DNA of 64,000 bases from Fodinibius saliphilus (GCF_005869845.1 NZ_VAWF01000002.1:434001-498000); one strand, 5' to 3'; positions 26,105 to 35,838 are shown, numbered from the stretch's first letter. Program-made: numbers and translations. The notes: a model not told the origin generated them from the letters alone.

Positions 26105-26160
26105 GCCAGAGGTCAGAGAAAGTTGGAATGTGATTCGGAACTTGGTTTCTAACCTCTGGC
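26105..26160 (-). promoter_or_regulatory. inverted-repeat hairpin between ilv leader and ilvB
   Basis: GCCAGAGGT and ACCTCTGGC form a perfect 9-bp stem enclosing a second AAGTT/AACTT stem. On the mRNA it begins eight bases after the leader stop codon and ends about 25 bases before the ilvB ATG. Its 5' arm contains GGTTAG, which can instead pair with CTAACC spanning the leader stop. No U-tract follows, so a Rho-dependent or translational mechanism would be needed. Confidence 0.5.
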
Positions 26161-26168
26161 TGTTATGG

Positions 26169-26342
26169 TTAGCTAATAATTAGAATTAGGTTAATAATGC
26201 CAGAAATTAGAATAGGTAGAATAATTAGTAGGTTTAGCACACTTAGAATAGTGTGTACACTAATTACGTCTACCACAGAAGAGATAGAAATAGATACAGG
26301 TACTATAAGAGAGAAAAGAGATACCACAAATAACATAGCCAT
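26169..26342 (-). CDS. branched-chain-rich leader peptide of the ilv-leu operon
   Basis: A 57-codon ATG-started frame just upstream of ilvB; an in-frame TTG at 26426 would give 85 residues. About 34 of 57 residues are Leu, Ile or Val, e.g. ILSVLNLLIILPILISG near the end. All eight leucines in the last third are CTA, while CTA is a minority leucine codon in ordinary genes such as coaX. Position, composition and codon choice match an ilv leader peptide that senses charged branched-chain tRNAs. A hydrophobic small membrane protein is the alternative. It lies downstream of a near-consensus promoter and upstream of a stable hairpin. Confidence 0.65.
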   Translation of the reverse strand: MAMLFVVSLFSLIVPVSISISSVVDVISVHTILSVLNLLIILPILISGIINLILIIS

Positions 26343-26450
26343 ACCAAATGCATCGGAGAGCGCGGAAAGGAGATCCGGCAATCGGTCAGCTTTGTTGGTA
26401 TTTATTACTTGTGAGTACAAATGCAACTATTTCTTTCAATTTGAATTTCC

Positions 26451-26479
26451 ATAATAGATAATGGAGATTTCGATGTCAA
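26451..26479 (-). promoter_or_regulatory. promoter of the ilv-leu operon
   Basis: On the minus strand TTGACA (26479-26474), a 17-base spacer and TATTAT (26456-26451), near consensus. The start point would fall near 26444, ahead of the branched-chain-rich leader. Confidence 0.78.
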
Positions 26480-26495
26480 ATAAAAAAGTAAAAAG

Positions 26496-26609
26496 ATGAA
26501 AGTTTTTTTATTACGTTCTTTTATTAGTTTCCTGAAGATATGGTTAATGGTTTTAAAACCTTTCTTTAAGGGTGGTTTTTCTTTGTATATCTTATTTTTT
26601 AATGATTAA
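26496..26609 (+). CDS. candidate leader peptide upstream of ilvD
   Basis: A 37-codon frame ending 13 bases before ilvD: MKVFLLRSFISFLKIWLMVL then a KPFFKGG turn and a hydrophobic end. About a third of residues are Leu, Ile or Val. Inside its 3' part AAAACC (26555-26560) pairs with GGTTTT (26573-26578), followed by TTCTTTG, a weak terminator-like hairpin. It may be an attenuator for ilvD, but the amino-acid bias is modest and no clear promoter was found. Confidence 0.3.
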   Translation: MKVFLLRSFISFLKIWLMVLKPFFKGGFSLYILFFND

Positions 26610-26622
26610 TGAATAGTGCTTT

Positions 26623-28299
26623 ATGGCTCAGAAACTCAATAAATACAGCTCAGAACTAACACAAAAAGAATCTCAGGTTGGATCGCGTGCGATGCTCTAC
26701 GGCGCAGGTCTAACCGATGAAGATATGAACAAAGCCCAGGTTGGTATTGCCAGTACCGGCTGGGATGGTAACCCGTGCAACATGCATTTGAATGGGTTGG
26801 GTAAGCATATTCGTGAGAGCGTTTGGGATTCCGGCATGGTGGGATTCATGTTTCACAGCATTGGAGTGAGTGATGGGATTTCCATGGGTACGCAGGGGAT
26901 GAAGTATTCGCTGCAGTCGCGTGAGATTATTGCCGATTCTATTGAAACGGTGATGCGTGCCCAGTGGTACGATGCTAATATTTCGGTTGTAGGATGTGAT
27001 AAAAATATGCCGGGTTCGATTATAGCAATGGCACGATTTAATCGTCCTTCTATTATGGTATATGGTGGGACTATTCGCCCCGGGAAGTACCAGGGAGAGG
27101 ATTTGGATGTGGTTTCAGCATTTGAATCGTATGGAGAATACCTTTCTGATGAAATTACTAAAGAAGAGATGGACGAGGTGCTCCGCCACGCTTGTCCCGG
27201 TGCAGGAGCCTGCGGAGGCATGTATACTGCCAATACCATGGCTTCGGCTATTGAGACGATGGGGATGAGCCTGCCCTTTAGTTCGTCTATACCGGCGACG
27301 CATAAGAAAAAAGTGGAAGAGTGCCACCGGGCGGGCGAAGCCATTCTTAATCTGATGGAACAGGATATAACCCCTCGGGATATCATCTCAAGAAAAGCCC
27401 TTGAAAATGCAGTCACAATTACGATTGCACTTGGCGGATCTACCAACGCGGTAATGCACTTATTAGCCATAGCCCGTTCTGCAGAAGTGCCTTTTACCAT
27501 AGATGATTTCCAGGATATTAGTACGCGCACTCCGTATTTGGCAGATCTCAAGCCCAGCGGCCAGTATGTGATGGAAGATCTCTACAATGTGGGCGGGGTG
27601 CCGGCCGTGCAGAAATTGCTGTTAAAAGAAGGGTTATTACATGGTGATACGCTTACGGTAACGGGGAAAAGCCTCGAAGAGAATGTGGCCGACGTCCCCG
27701 GTCTGTTTGAGGAGCAAAAGATTATCTCACCCGTCGATAATCCCATCAAAAAAACAGGACACTTGCAGATTTTATACGGGAACCTGGCCTTGGAAGGGGC
27801 AGTAGCCAAGATTACCGGAAAGGAGGGCACACGTTTTACCGGTACGGCGCGCGTCTATAATTCGGAGGAGGAAAGTCTTGAAGGTATTGAGAGTGGAGAA
27901 GTAAAAGCGGGTGATGTGGTTGTGATTCGCTATGAAGGTCCCAAGGGAGGGCCCGGAATGCGTGAGATGCTTTCCATAACGGCGGCTATTATGGGTGCCG
28001 GTCTTGGCAAAGAAGTAGCCCTCATTACCGACGGGCGTTTTTCTGGGGGGAGCCATGGTTTTGTAATTGGGCATGTTACGCCGGAAGCCCAGGTGGGGGG
28101 AACTATTGCTCTTATCGAAGATGGTGATACCATTACCATTGATGCCGATAACCGGGAAATTGATGTCGATCTTTCGGATGAAGAGCTGGAAGAGCGACGA
28201 CAGAACTGGGAGCCTCCATCTCTGGAACTGAAGGGTTCGCTTTACAAATATGCGCAATTGGTTTCTTCGGCTTCGGAGGGCTGTGTTACAGATGGATAA
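26623..28299 (+). CDS. ilvD: dihydroxy-acid dehydratase
   Basis: A 558-residue iron-sulfur enzyme that dehydrates dihydroxyisovalerate and dihydroxymethylvalerate to the 2-keto acids. Cluster cysteines C52 (GNPCNMH), C125 (GCDKNMPGS) and C197 ([15 protein letters not shown]) are all present. Length fits. Divergent from the ilvB operon and not part of it, so it has separate control. Converges on the ABC ATPase gene with 16 bases between. Confidence 0.97.
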   Translation: MAQKLNKYSSELTQKESQVGSRAMLYGAGLTDEDMNKAQVGIASTGWDGNPCNMHLNGLGKHIRESVWDSGMVGFMFHSIGVSDGISMGTQGMKYSLQSREIIADSIETVMRAQWYDANISVVGCDKNMPGSIIAMARFNRPSIMVYGGTIRPGKYQGEDLDVVSAFESYGEYLSDEITKEEMDEVLRHACPGAGACGGMYTANTMASAIETMGMSLPFSSSIPATHKKKVEECHRAGEAILNLMEQDITPRDIISRKALENAVTITIALGGSTNAVMHLLAIARSAEVPFTIDDFQDISTRTPYLADLKPSGQYVMEDLYNVGGVPAVQKLLLKEGLLHGDTLTVTGKSLEENVADVPGLFEEQKIISPVDNPIKKTGHLQILYGNLALEGAVAKITGKEGTRFTGTARVYNSEEESLEGIESGEVKAGDVVVIRYEGPKGGPGMREMLSITAAIMGAGLGKEVALITDGRFSGGSHGFVIGHVTPEAQVGGTIALIEDGDTITIDADNREIDVDLSDEELEERRQNWEPPSLELKGSLYKYAQLVSSASEGCVTDG

Positions 28300-28315
28300 C
28301 GGGTTTTAAGGCAGC

Positions 28316-29077
28316 TTACAACCAGTTCAATACATCATCCTTGGGTTTTTCAATTTCGATATAACTCTCAAATATTTCGCTGAGACTGGAGTTTTTTTGT
28401 AGTTCCTTACGGCTTTCGGAATCCAGATAGGCGATAATTTCATGGTTATGCAAAATGGCAATATCATCGCAGAGGTTTTCTACTATTTCCAGAATATGGC
28501 TGGTAATGATGATGGTAACCCCGTTTTTTTTAAGTTGATTGAGAATGGTCTTCATCCGGCCGATAGAGATTACATCAATGCTTTCAAAAGGTTCATCGAG
28601 GAATAGAATTTCAGGCTGGCTAAGGATAGCGGCGCTAAAGGATAATTTTTTTCGACTTCCAGCTGAAAGTTTATCAATTTTTGCATGCTCAAACTCTTTG
28701 AGTCCCAAATAATAGAGTAGTGAGTTAATTTTTGATTGACGGCCTTCACTGGCTACTTCATAGATATCACATACGTAGTGCAGAAAATCGTTACTGGTGA
28801 AGTGTTCAAAAAGAAGAGGGGGCTGTAGTACTGAGGCTACACGCTGCTTGATTTTTAATTCATTACTTTCATTTAAGGTTAGTCCATCGATAATAATTTC
28901 CCCTTCATCATAATCGAGCAAGCCTGTTAATATTCCAATGAGGGTGCTTTTACCTGCCCCATTGGGACCTATGAGACCGAAGATTGTACCTGCCGGCACG
29001 CTTAGTTCAAAATCTTCGAGAACATAGGTATCTCCATACGATTTTTTCAGCCCGTTTATTTTAATGGCTTGATTCAT
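28316..29077 (-). CDS. ABC transporter ATP-binding protein
   Basis: A 253-residue ATPase. Walker A GPNGAGKST near residue 37, signature LSAGSRKKLSFSAA near 137 (an SGS-type variant of LSGGQ), Walker B ILFLDEPFESID near 157, and the switch histidine in ITSHILEIVE. It matches the class of two-component export systems common in Bacteroidota. It follows the large membrane protein gene on the same strand by 120 bases and would energise it. Substrate unknown. Confidence 0.92.
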   Translation of the reverse strand: MNQAIKINGLKKSYGDTYVLEDFELSVPAGTIFGLIGPNGAGKSTLIGILTGLLDYDEGEIIIDGLTLNESNELKIKQRVASVLQPPLLFEHFTSNDFLHYVCDIYEVASEGRQSKINSLLYYLGLKEFEHAKIDKLSAGSRKKLSFSAAILSQPEILFLDEPFESIDVISIGRMKTILNQLKKNGVTIIITSHILEIVENLCDDIAILHNHEIIAYLDSESRKELQKNSSLSEIFESYIEIEKPKDDVLNWL

Positions 29078-29197
29078 AGATAGAATAACGAGTCTGGTTA
29101 TTTTTGTGATGCTCTTCCAGTATATTTAACAAGAATATCAGTAATTAATTTCGATGGGTACAACATAGTGTTAAAAGTAATTGAGATGTTCTTAGTT

Positions 29198-30754
29198 TTA
29201 TTGTTCGGCATTTCTCCAAACTTGGTGTAAAATATGCTTGTCGAAGGCTCTGACTAGTACATTCATATTGCGCCACAGGTAGACACTTATGGCCAAAATA
29301 AGTCCGCCCATAACATACAGGCGATAAATTTGAAGTTCTCCGATAGGTGCAAAAACGGCATATCCTAAACCGAATATTAAGAATACCATCATAAATGTGA
29401 CTTTTTGAGATATGATAGGATGTTTAAAGCTAAAGGAGGTATAGTTTGCTTTTTGGTAATAGTAAAATGAGGACCAGATAAATACGAGCATGAAGCAGAC
29501 AAAGAAAAAGGTATTTGAGATGTAGATACCAACGACTGATCCCAGTTGTGGCAGGTATAAGATTTCAGCGGTGGTAATCAGGTAAAAAATGAGTAGTGGA
29601 ACAACGATAATCCCCAAAAAGCGTTCTTTAAGCTGGATTTCAAAAGAGGTAGGTAGTTGCCGATGGAGCAAGAACTCTTTGTTCTCATAGCCATACATGT
29701 TGGCCATTCCCATAGCCAGTAGCGCAACAGGAATCGCAGCCAACATCGTTGGGATGAGAAGAGTGCTGTAGTAGTTATCCCCAAGCTGTAGCAAAAGTGG
29801 AATATAGACAGCTGGGATTAATGCAATGGTTAATAGTTGAAGCCGATTGTAGGAATGGGAAAGTATATAATAGTAAAACTTTCCGGCATGTAACCCTAGC
29901 CATCGTTTTAGAAAGTGCCAAAGCCGATTTCGTTTATATACTTTGCGCTCTATAACAGGTTGTAATAATCCTTCACGTGTTTTTAAAAAATGGTCACGAA
30001 AAATGAGGAAAATGAGTAGGGCAGAGAAACTATATATGGCAGATGCCACGCCAATATTATAACTGCCAGTAGCTGTATATTGTAACAAGCCGCCGGGAGT
30101 GTAAAACAGGTAGCTGTTAAGGGTTGCTATGCCTGGGAGATAATGTGCGACCAAGTATTGAAACTCACGTGAAATAATAGCAATAGCCTGAATAGATCCG
30201 AATATGATAAATAGGATGCTAAAAGCTATAATTTTAAAACGCTTTTCAATAACCTTGAGAAAACGATGTTTAATTGAGTAAATGATAGCATAGTTTAGGA
30301 GTACCACTGCTAAAACAACGGGCACGTACATAAGATGCTTAATCTGCATGAGCAGAAATGCAAGCCAAGTGAAATTATAAATGAGATTCAACGGATGAAG
30401 AAACCCCATCAGGTTGAGGTGCCAGCTCAGTTTTTTCACCGGATATCCAAAGGCAAGTAGTTTTCGATTTTCTTGCATGTTAAGCAGGCGGGTACTGGTA
30501 AAAGAGAAGTGAAGTATCCAGAGTACATTAGCAAATATCAGTGTAATTAATTGATGTACTTCTGAAGTAAGCCAAGGTAGCTGGGTTAATACCAAGGGAT
30601 TTTGGTCAAAAAGTATAATAACTAATGCAGACCCCAATAGGTTAGAGAACAGTATTAGCAGGAAAATAATATATCCTATAACCAAAAAGGTTTGGAAGTT
30701 AGTGAGTCGTGCCAAGAAAGCCGACCAATTGAGATATATGAGCTTTCGAAACAT
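29198..30754 (-). CDS. multi-pass membrane protein, probable ABC permease (DUF5687-like)
   Basis: A 518-residue protein with about 12 hydrophobic segments, no recognised catalytic motif, and the beginning MFRKLIYLNWSAFLAR typical of Bacteroidota ABC-2-like permeases grouped as DUF5687. The adjacent downstream ATPase gene is the expected partner. A large cytoplasmic basic loop lies near 160-175 and 265-290. The family name is from memory of its form rather than a search; what is exported is unknown. Confidence 0.75.
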   Translation of the reverse strand: MFRKLIYLNWSAFLARLTNFQTFLVIGYIIFLLILFSNLLGSALVIILFDQNPLVLTQLPWLTSEVHQLITLIFANVLWILHFSFTSTRLLNMQENRKLLAFGYPVKKLSWHLNLMGFLHPLNLIYNFTWLAFLLMQIKHLMYVPVVLAVVLLNYAIIYSIKHRFLKVIEKRFKIIAFSILFIIFGSIQAIAIISREFQYLVAHYLPGIATLNSYLFYTPGGLLQYTATGSYNIGVASAIYSFSALLIFLIFRDHFLKTREGLLQPVIERKVYKRNRLWHFLKRWLGLHAGKFYYYILSHSYNRLQLLTIALIPAVYIPLLLQLGDNYYSTLLIPTMLAAIPVALLAMGMANMYGYENKEFLLHRQLPTSFEIQLKERFLGIIVVPLLIFYLITTAEILYLPQLGSVVGIYISNTFFFVCFMLVFIWSSFYYYQKANYTSFSFKHPIISQKVTFMMVFLIFGLGYAVFAPIGELQIYRLYVMGGLILAISVYLWRNMNVLVRAFDKHILHQVWRNAEQ

Positions 30755-30951
30755 AAAAAGGTCTCTAGCTTGATTGTATCCTGCAGGGATTTAACGTATG
30801 AGGAACAAACCGATTTTTAAAAGAGTTCAAAGAGTGAAAGAAAAAGTGATGATAGGGATGATCTATTCAGATTTTCTGGGTACTTTTAACAAGGCTGTAA
30901 AGAGCATACACAGATTATATTGAGTTTTTATTTAACTGAAATAAAAAGCGG

Positions 30952-31200
30952 ATGACTTCGAAAAACATACTTAAGTATATATTTATTGCTGCGGTAATAG
31001 TATTGGCGGGTTTCGCACTTGCCGATGCATTGGGCTACTTTAATCAGAAGTCATATACTAAGGTTTCACACGGGTCCCATTCCCACTATGTGCCTCACGA
31101 TCGCAATCCCGATGTGGCTATTAATAAGTTTCCGAGAGAGGAACCGGCACCGGGTGAAAAAATAACCCCTACTGGGCAGGTAGTCCCGGCAGAGGAGTAA
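30952..31200 (+). CDS. small single-pass membrane protein of unknown function
   Basis: An 82-residue protein: one N-terminal membrane helix (about 8-28), then an exported His-rich stretch SHGSHSHYVPHDRNP and a proline/glutamate-rich tail. No domain recognised. The His-rich segment might bind metal, which is speculation. It stands alone, divergent from the ABC permease. Confidence 0.6.
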   Translation: MTSKNILKYIFIAAVIVLAGFALADALGYFNQKSYTKVSHGSHSHYVPHDRNPDVAINKFPREEPAPGEKITPTGQVVPAEE

Positions 31201-31214
31201 TTGGGTAGTATTGT

Positions 31215-31792
31215 GGTTTTAAAGCTAATCTCTCCAACGATAGAGAGTACACAATTTTTTACCGGAGTGATTAATAACAAGGTTTGTTGTGAGTCCAAAA
31301 TTATAACGCATTCCTAAATTAAAATTGGCAGTCCCCATAATTTAGGTCGGTACCTGCTCCTATAACGCCTCCAAAGTCAGTTTTTGCGTTGTCTACGTTA
31401 ATACTTAGGCTCCACCGGAAACGTCACTATCTAATATAAAGCCGGCATAAGGACCAAAATAGAGATGAGGTTGAACTGGTGCTGGAGCAAAACTGAACTT
31501 TGTTAACATGTGTATTTAAATGCCCCCCCAGCGCTATCTATACCATTTGGCTATACAGAACTTCTGGCTGTATAGATACAGGAATCATTGGGCCTTTTAC
31601 ATTTAGATATTCGCCCAACATTGATCCTGTTCGGTTACTGGGATCCAAATTATTAGGCCGTTCATTAATAGTACCGTAATTGACACCAACGCCGACATCT
31701 GCATATACTTTAGCTTTCTGGAAAGAAAAAGTTATGATAGTTGCGAATTGTATAAGTGGTGATAATACATTTTTCATAAGGTTATTCTCCAT
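31215..31792 (-). pseudogene. decayed outer-membrane beta-barrel (porin-family) gene
   Basis: The first 84 codons read as a typical PorT-like barrel start: signal peptide, ADVGVGVNYGTINERPNN, SNRTGSMLGEYLNV, PMIPVSIQPEVLYSQM, then a stop. Beyond it, in shifting frames, the expected continuation is still legible: FAPAPVQPHLYFGPYAGFILDSDVSGG, then TDFGGVIGAGTDLNYG, then NLGMRYNFGLTTNLVINHSG. At least three frame changes or stops separate these pieces, so the gene is inactivated. No mobile element is visible at the breaks; simple decay is likely. Confidence 0.8.
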
Positions 31793-31971
31793 TTTTAGAA
31801 AAGATTATTGGTTCTCTTTTTATGAAGAATGGAGTTCTATTGTTCCTTTCTAGGAATAGGATGCTTTTTAAAACATAACATGTGAGCTAATTGCACAATG
31901 GTTTACGTATTAATATGTGTAGACAAGATATATTGTGAGCTCATATTAACTAAAGAGGAATTGTAAGAAAT

Positions 31972-32970
31972 ATGAATTACTTCAAAAGCAGTCGGTTAAA
32001 AGGGGGCAAATTTCCTATCGCTTTGATGGGGCTTTTCTGTGTATTAATAGGATTTAGTTTTGTGGCAGGATGTGAAGGTCCGGTGGGTACAGAAGGTCCT
32101 CAGGGAAAACAAGGGCCGGTAGGGCCTGCCGGTGAGGATGGCAGTGAAATGTATGCCGGGCAGGGAGCGCCAGCATCAGATTTAGGAAGTAATGGCGATT
32201 ATTATTTGGATAAGAATACGGGCGAAATATACGGTCCTAAAACTGATATCGGGTGGGAAACACCATTAATGCTGCGGGGTGAAGATGGGAAAGACGGTAG
32301 TGAAATACATGCAGGTAGTGGCTCTCCGGCAGATACGCTTGGTAAGGTTGGAGATTATTACTTGGATCGCAGTTCGGCAACGCTATATGGACCTAAGACA
32401 GAAAGTGGCTGGAGCTCATTTGTCTTTCTAAAAGGGGCCAAAGGAGATGCAGGCGAAGATGGTAACGCAAATGTAATTTCCAGCGGGTGGAATCAAATTC
32501 TTGCAGGGGATTGGATGCAAAGTGGAGGTTATCAATCTCCTATAGATATTTCCGGATCTTCAATTTCAACAGCCAGTGGCGGTTGGTTCGGGTTGAGTTC
32601 TGTGGATGAGTTGAATGGTGCAGTGTTTGTATATGTCAGGGGGCTTGGCGACCAATCCGGCGGGCGCGATACTGATGTGATGCAGCTGCCAACACACGCA
32701 AGTGTCTCCGGGGGCGGAGAATCCGGTGGTGTCGAGTTCCGGTTTACCCACGGAGGTGACCCTAACTATGCCATGTGGATTGTACCAAATATTGGTTTGC
32801 AAAGCGGTACTTGGGATACCAGTTATATGATTAACACATACCTGCCGGGCTTGGAATTCAAGGCAATAGTCATTCCAGCTACTTCATACGAGTCAAATGG
32901 AACACCACCATTGGATTATTCCGATTATGAAGCGATTGTAGATTATTTTGGGATAGCAAAGGCTGATTAA
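31972..32970 (+). CDS. collagen-like lipoprotein
   Basis: A 332-residue predicted lipoprotein: signal peptide with lipobox VAGC (C34), followed directly by Gly-X-Y collagen-like repeats (GPVGTEGPQGKQGPVGPAGEDG). Two copies of a unit of about 40 residues follow, each with a GDYYLD...YGPKT...GW pattern, linked by further Gly-X-Y stretches (GEDGKDG, GAKGDAGEDGN). The C-terminal 180 residues are glycine/serine-rich and resemble no family I can name. Likely a surface-exposed structural or adhesive protein; function unknown. Confidence 0.8.
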   Translation: MNYFKSSRLKGGKFPIALMGLFCVLIGFSFVAGCEGPVGTEGPQGKQGPVGPAGEDGSEMYAGQGAPASDLGSNGDYYLDKNTGEIYGPKTDIGWETPLMLRGEDGKDGSEIHAGSGSPADTLGKVGDYYLDRSSATLYGPKTESGWSSFVFLKGAKGDAGEDGNANVISSGWNQILAGDWMQSGGYQSPIDISGSSISTASGGWFGLSSVDELNGAVFVYVRGLGDQSGGRDTDVMQLPTHASVSGGGESGGVEFRFTHGGDPNYAMWIVPNIGLQSGTWDTSYMINTYLPGLEFKAIVIPATSYESNGTPPLDYSDYEAIVDYFGIAKAD

Positions 32971-32983
32971 CTGATACGATAAA

Positions 32984-33016
32984 AGAGGACTTCAGCTATC
33001 CTGAAGTCCTCTCTTG
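32984..33016. terminator. bidirectional terminator between collagen-like gene and uvrA
   Basis: AGAGGACTTCAG (32984-32995) and CTGAAGTCCTCT (33001-33012) form a perfect 12-bp stem with a 5-base loop. The flanks are moderately T-rich on the plus strand and A/T on the other; it serves two converging genes. Confidence 0.75.
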
Positions 33017-33027
33017 GTTCCTTCTTT

Positions 33028-35838
33028 TTAAAGCTCATCTTTGAGATATTGCCCGGTATGGCTCTGCTCAACCTCAGTGATCTCTTCTGGAGTACCGGTA
33101 GCTACAATTTGCCCGCCTGCGAAGCCCCCTTCCGGTCCAATGTCAATAATATGGTCTGCACATTTTATGACATCGAGATTATGTTCGATAATGATAACGG
33201 TATGTCCGTTATCTACAAGTTCAGTAAAGGAATCGAGCAGCTTCGCAATATCTTCAAAGTGAAGGCCGGTAGTGGGCTCATCAAAGAAATAAAGGGTATG
33301 GTTGCCTACAGATTTGCTTAAAAACTTGGCCAGTTTTACGCGTTGTGCCTCACCACCCGATAGGGTAGGTGCGCTTTGACCAAGCTTTAGGTAGCCGAGA
33401 CCTACATCAGCCAGTGTTTGTAATTTTTTTGTGATACGCTCTTCATCTACAAAAAAGTCGATTGCCTCAGAGACCGACATTTCTAACACATCATGGATGT
33501 TTTTGCCCCGGTATTTAACCTGTAACACATCTTTTCGATAGCGTTTTCCGCTACACTCTTCACAAGTGAGTTCAATATCGGCCATAAATTGCATCTCAAT
33601 CTTTTGTATGCCTTCGCCCTGACAAGTTTCGCAACGCCCACCGGGCACATTGAAAGAAAAGTGGCCAGGTTCATATCCCATAATTTTAGATTGGCGGGTA
33701 TTGGCAAACAAGTCCCGAATACCATCAAAAGCTTTGGTATAAGTAGCAGGATTAGAACGTGAAGAACGACCAATAGGAGACTGGTCGACCATCTCCACAG
33801 AATCAATATTATGTAACCCTTCTACTTTCCGGTGCTTACCGATATTATCATTATAAGTGCCGAACTCATTTTCAACAGCTGCATAAAGGGTGTCATGGAC
33901 CATCGTTGATTTTCCAGATCCACTGACCCCCGTAACACAGATTAATTTACCCAAGGGAAATTCTACCTCAAGATCTTTGAGATTGTTTTCCATCGCTCCC
34001 TTAAGAACTAGAGACTTACCACTGCCATCACGCCGTTTTTCAGGTACGGGGATTTTTTTCTCTCCACTCAGGTATTTACCGGTAAGTGTTTTTGATTCCA
34101 GTAGCTTATCATAAGGACCGCTGAAGACTACTTCTCCACCGTGGACACCAGCAAAGGGGCCAATGTCAATGATATTATCTGCAGCTTTTATCATTTCGGG
34201 GTCGTGCTCCACTACTAAGACTGTATTACCAATATCACGAAGAGATTTCAAGATATTGATTAGTCGATCATTATCTCTGGGATGTAGTCCAATGGTAGGC
34301 TCATCAAGCACATAGAGACTTCCGATCAATGAACTTCCTAATGAGTTAGCGAGGCTAATACGTTGTGATTCTCCACCACTCAGGGTTTTGGCCTTTCGAT
34401 TAAGGGTGAGATATTCAAGTCCCACTTCGTCGAGGTATTTCAGACGTTTACGGATTTCATAAAGGATCTGTTCGGCAACTTCTTTTTCAAAGTCGCTAAG
34501 TTCTAACTCCTCAAAAAATTCGCGTGCATGGCCAATGGTCATCTCAGCAACCTGGCCAATATGCTTATCGTTAATTTTTACATAAAGACCGTCCTTTCGC
34601 ACACGATATCCCTTACAGTCAGGGCAACGGCTGTACCCTCGATAGCGAGAATAGAATACACGCATATGTACTTTGTAAGACTGGCTTTTTACATCCTCAA
34701 AAAATGGACGAATACCGATATAGTCTCCTTTTCCTTCCCACAGAATTTCTTTTACCTCGTCTGTAAGATCTTGGTATGGCGTATCGATCGGAAGGCTGTT
34801 TCGAGCAGCAACTTTTATAAAATCACGCAGATGTCTGCTAAATTTTTCCCCACTAAAAGGTGCAATAGCTCCATCACGAATTGTTTTGGTAGGGTCTGGA
34901 ATAACAAGATCTTCATCAATACCAGAGACTTTTCCAAATCCCTCGCAGGTATCACAGGCTCCATAAGGATTATTAAAGGAGAACATTTGAGGAGTCGGCT
35001 CCTGGAATTCCATGCCGTCCATTTCAAAACGTTCACTAAAATTCAGCTCTTCGCCGTCGCGAATTTTAATAGAGCATCGTCCACGGCCTTCATGAAAGGC
35101 GGTTTCCAGTGATCCGGCAATACGGCTTCGAGTATCTTCGTCACTCTTTAAAATCAGGCGGTCAACAAGAACACGATAGTTTTCAGCGTCAATATCACTG
35201 GCATCAACTTCATCCACAGTCAAGTCCAGGATTGATTCATCTTCAATATGTAACAGCCGGGGATAGCCTTTTTCCTTTAAAACCCGAAGTTCATCCTCAA
35301 GTCCTTTTTGTTCGTGTTTGGGAATAGAGAAGAGTACATAAAATTTTGTGCCATCTTCAAACTGTTGATGTAGTTCTTCAATGGCGGTTTTAGTACTGTC
35401 CTTTTTGACTTTACGCCCCGACTTGGGAGAAATAGTGTGCCCAATACGTGCAAATAGCAGGCGCATATAGTCATAGATCTCAGTAGTGGTACCAACCGTA
35501 GATCGTGGGTTAGAAGAGGTTGTCTTTTGTTGTATTGCCATGGCTGGAGAGATACCTTGCATATAATCAACATCCGGCTTGTCCATACGCTCCAGAAACT
35601 GCCGGGCATAGCTGGACAGGCTTTCAACATAGCGTCGTTGTCCCTCTGCATAAATAGTATCAAAGGCCAGGCTTGATTTACCAGAACCAGAGACTCCGGT
35701 TATTACTGTCATCTGGTTGCGCGGTATTTCAACATCAATATCTTTGAGGTTGTGTACACGTGCTCCCTTAACAATAATAGGGCGATCTTGCGTTGGTTTC
35801 GTTTCTTCTTTTTGTGGGGAGGTATCAGTCTGAGACAT
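33028..35838 (-). CDS. uvrA: excinuclease ABC subunit A
   Basis: A 936-residue DNA-damage recognition ATPase of nucleotide excision repair. Two ABC ATPase halves are visible: Walker A GVSGSGKSSLAFDT near residue 47 and GVSGSGKSTMVHDTL in the second half, signature sequences TLSGGESQRI and TLSGGEAQRV, and two Cys-rich zinc sites (CDTCEGFG near 295, CRPDCKGYR-type CPDCKGYR near 408, and CETCQGEG...CEECSGKRY near 735-760). Length is standard. No uvrB nearby. Confidence 0.98.
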   Translation of the reverse strand: MSQTDTSPQKEETKPTQDRPIIVKGARVHNLKDIDVEIPRNQMTVITGVSGSGKSSLAFDTIYAEGQRRYVESLSSYARQFLERMDKPDVDYMQGISPAMAIQQKTTSSNPRSTVGTTTEIYDYMRLLFARIGHTISPKSGRKVKKDSTKTAIEELHQQFEDGTKFYVLFSIPKHEQKGLEDELRVLKEKGYPRLLHIEDESILDLTVDEVDASDIDAENYRVLVDRLILKSDEDTRSRIAGSLETAFHEGRGRCSIKIRDGEELNFSERFEMDGMEFQEPTPQMFSFNNPYGACDTCEGFGKVSGIDEDLVIPDPTKTIRDGAIAPFSGEKFSRHLRDFIKVAARNSLPIDTPYQDLTDEVKEILWEGKGDYIGIRPFFEDVKSQSYKVHMRVFYSRYRGYSRCPDCKGYRVRKDGLYVKINDKHIGQVAEMTIGHAREFFEELELSDFEKEVAEQILYEIRKRLKYLDEVGLEYLTLNRKAKTLSGGESQRISLANSLGSSLIGSLYVLDEPTIGLHPRDNDRLINILKSLRDIGNTVLVVEHDPEMIKAADNIIDIGPFAGVHGGEVVFSGPYDKLLESKTLTGKYLSGEKKIPVPEKRRDGSGKSLVLKGAMENNLKDLEVEFPLGKLICVTGVSGSGKSTMVHDTLYAAVENEFGTYNDNIGKHRKVEGLHNIDSVEMVDQSPIGRSSRSNPATYTKAFDGIRDLFANTRQSKIMGYEPGHFSFNVPGGRCETCQGEGIQKIEMQFMADIELTCEECSGKRYRKDVLQVKYRGKNIHDVLEMSVSEAIDFFVDEERITKKLQTLADVGLGYLKLGQSAPTLSGGEAQRVKLAKFLSKSVGNHTLYFFDEPTTGLHFEDIAKLLDSFTELVDNGHTVIIIEHNLDVIKCADHIIDIGPEGGFAGGQIVATGTPEEITEVEQSHTGQYLKDEL

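Noticed and set aside
26105-26160. Intrinsic terminator before ilvB
   Set aside because: The stem is good, but the following bases on the minus strand are GGGAAAACT with no U-tract, so I list it only as a regulatory hairpin.
26853-27551. 232-codon minus-strand frame
   Set aside because: Antisense to ilvD; shadow frame.
34528-35112. 194-codon plus-strand frame
   Set aside because: Antisense to uvrA; no start context or domain.
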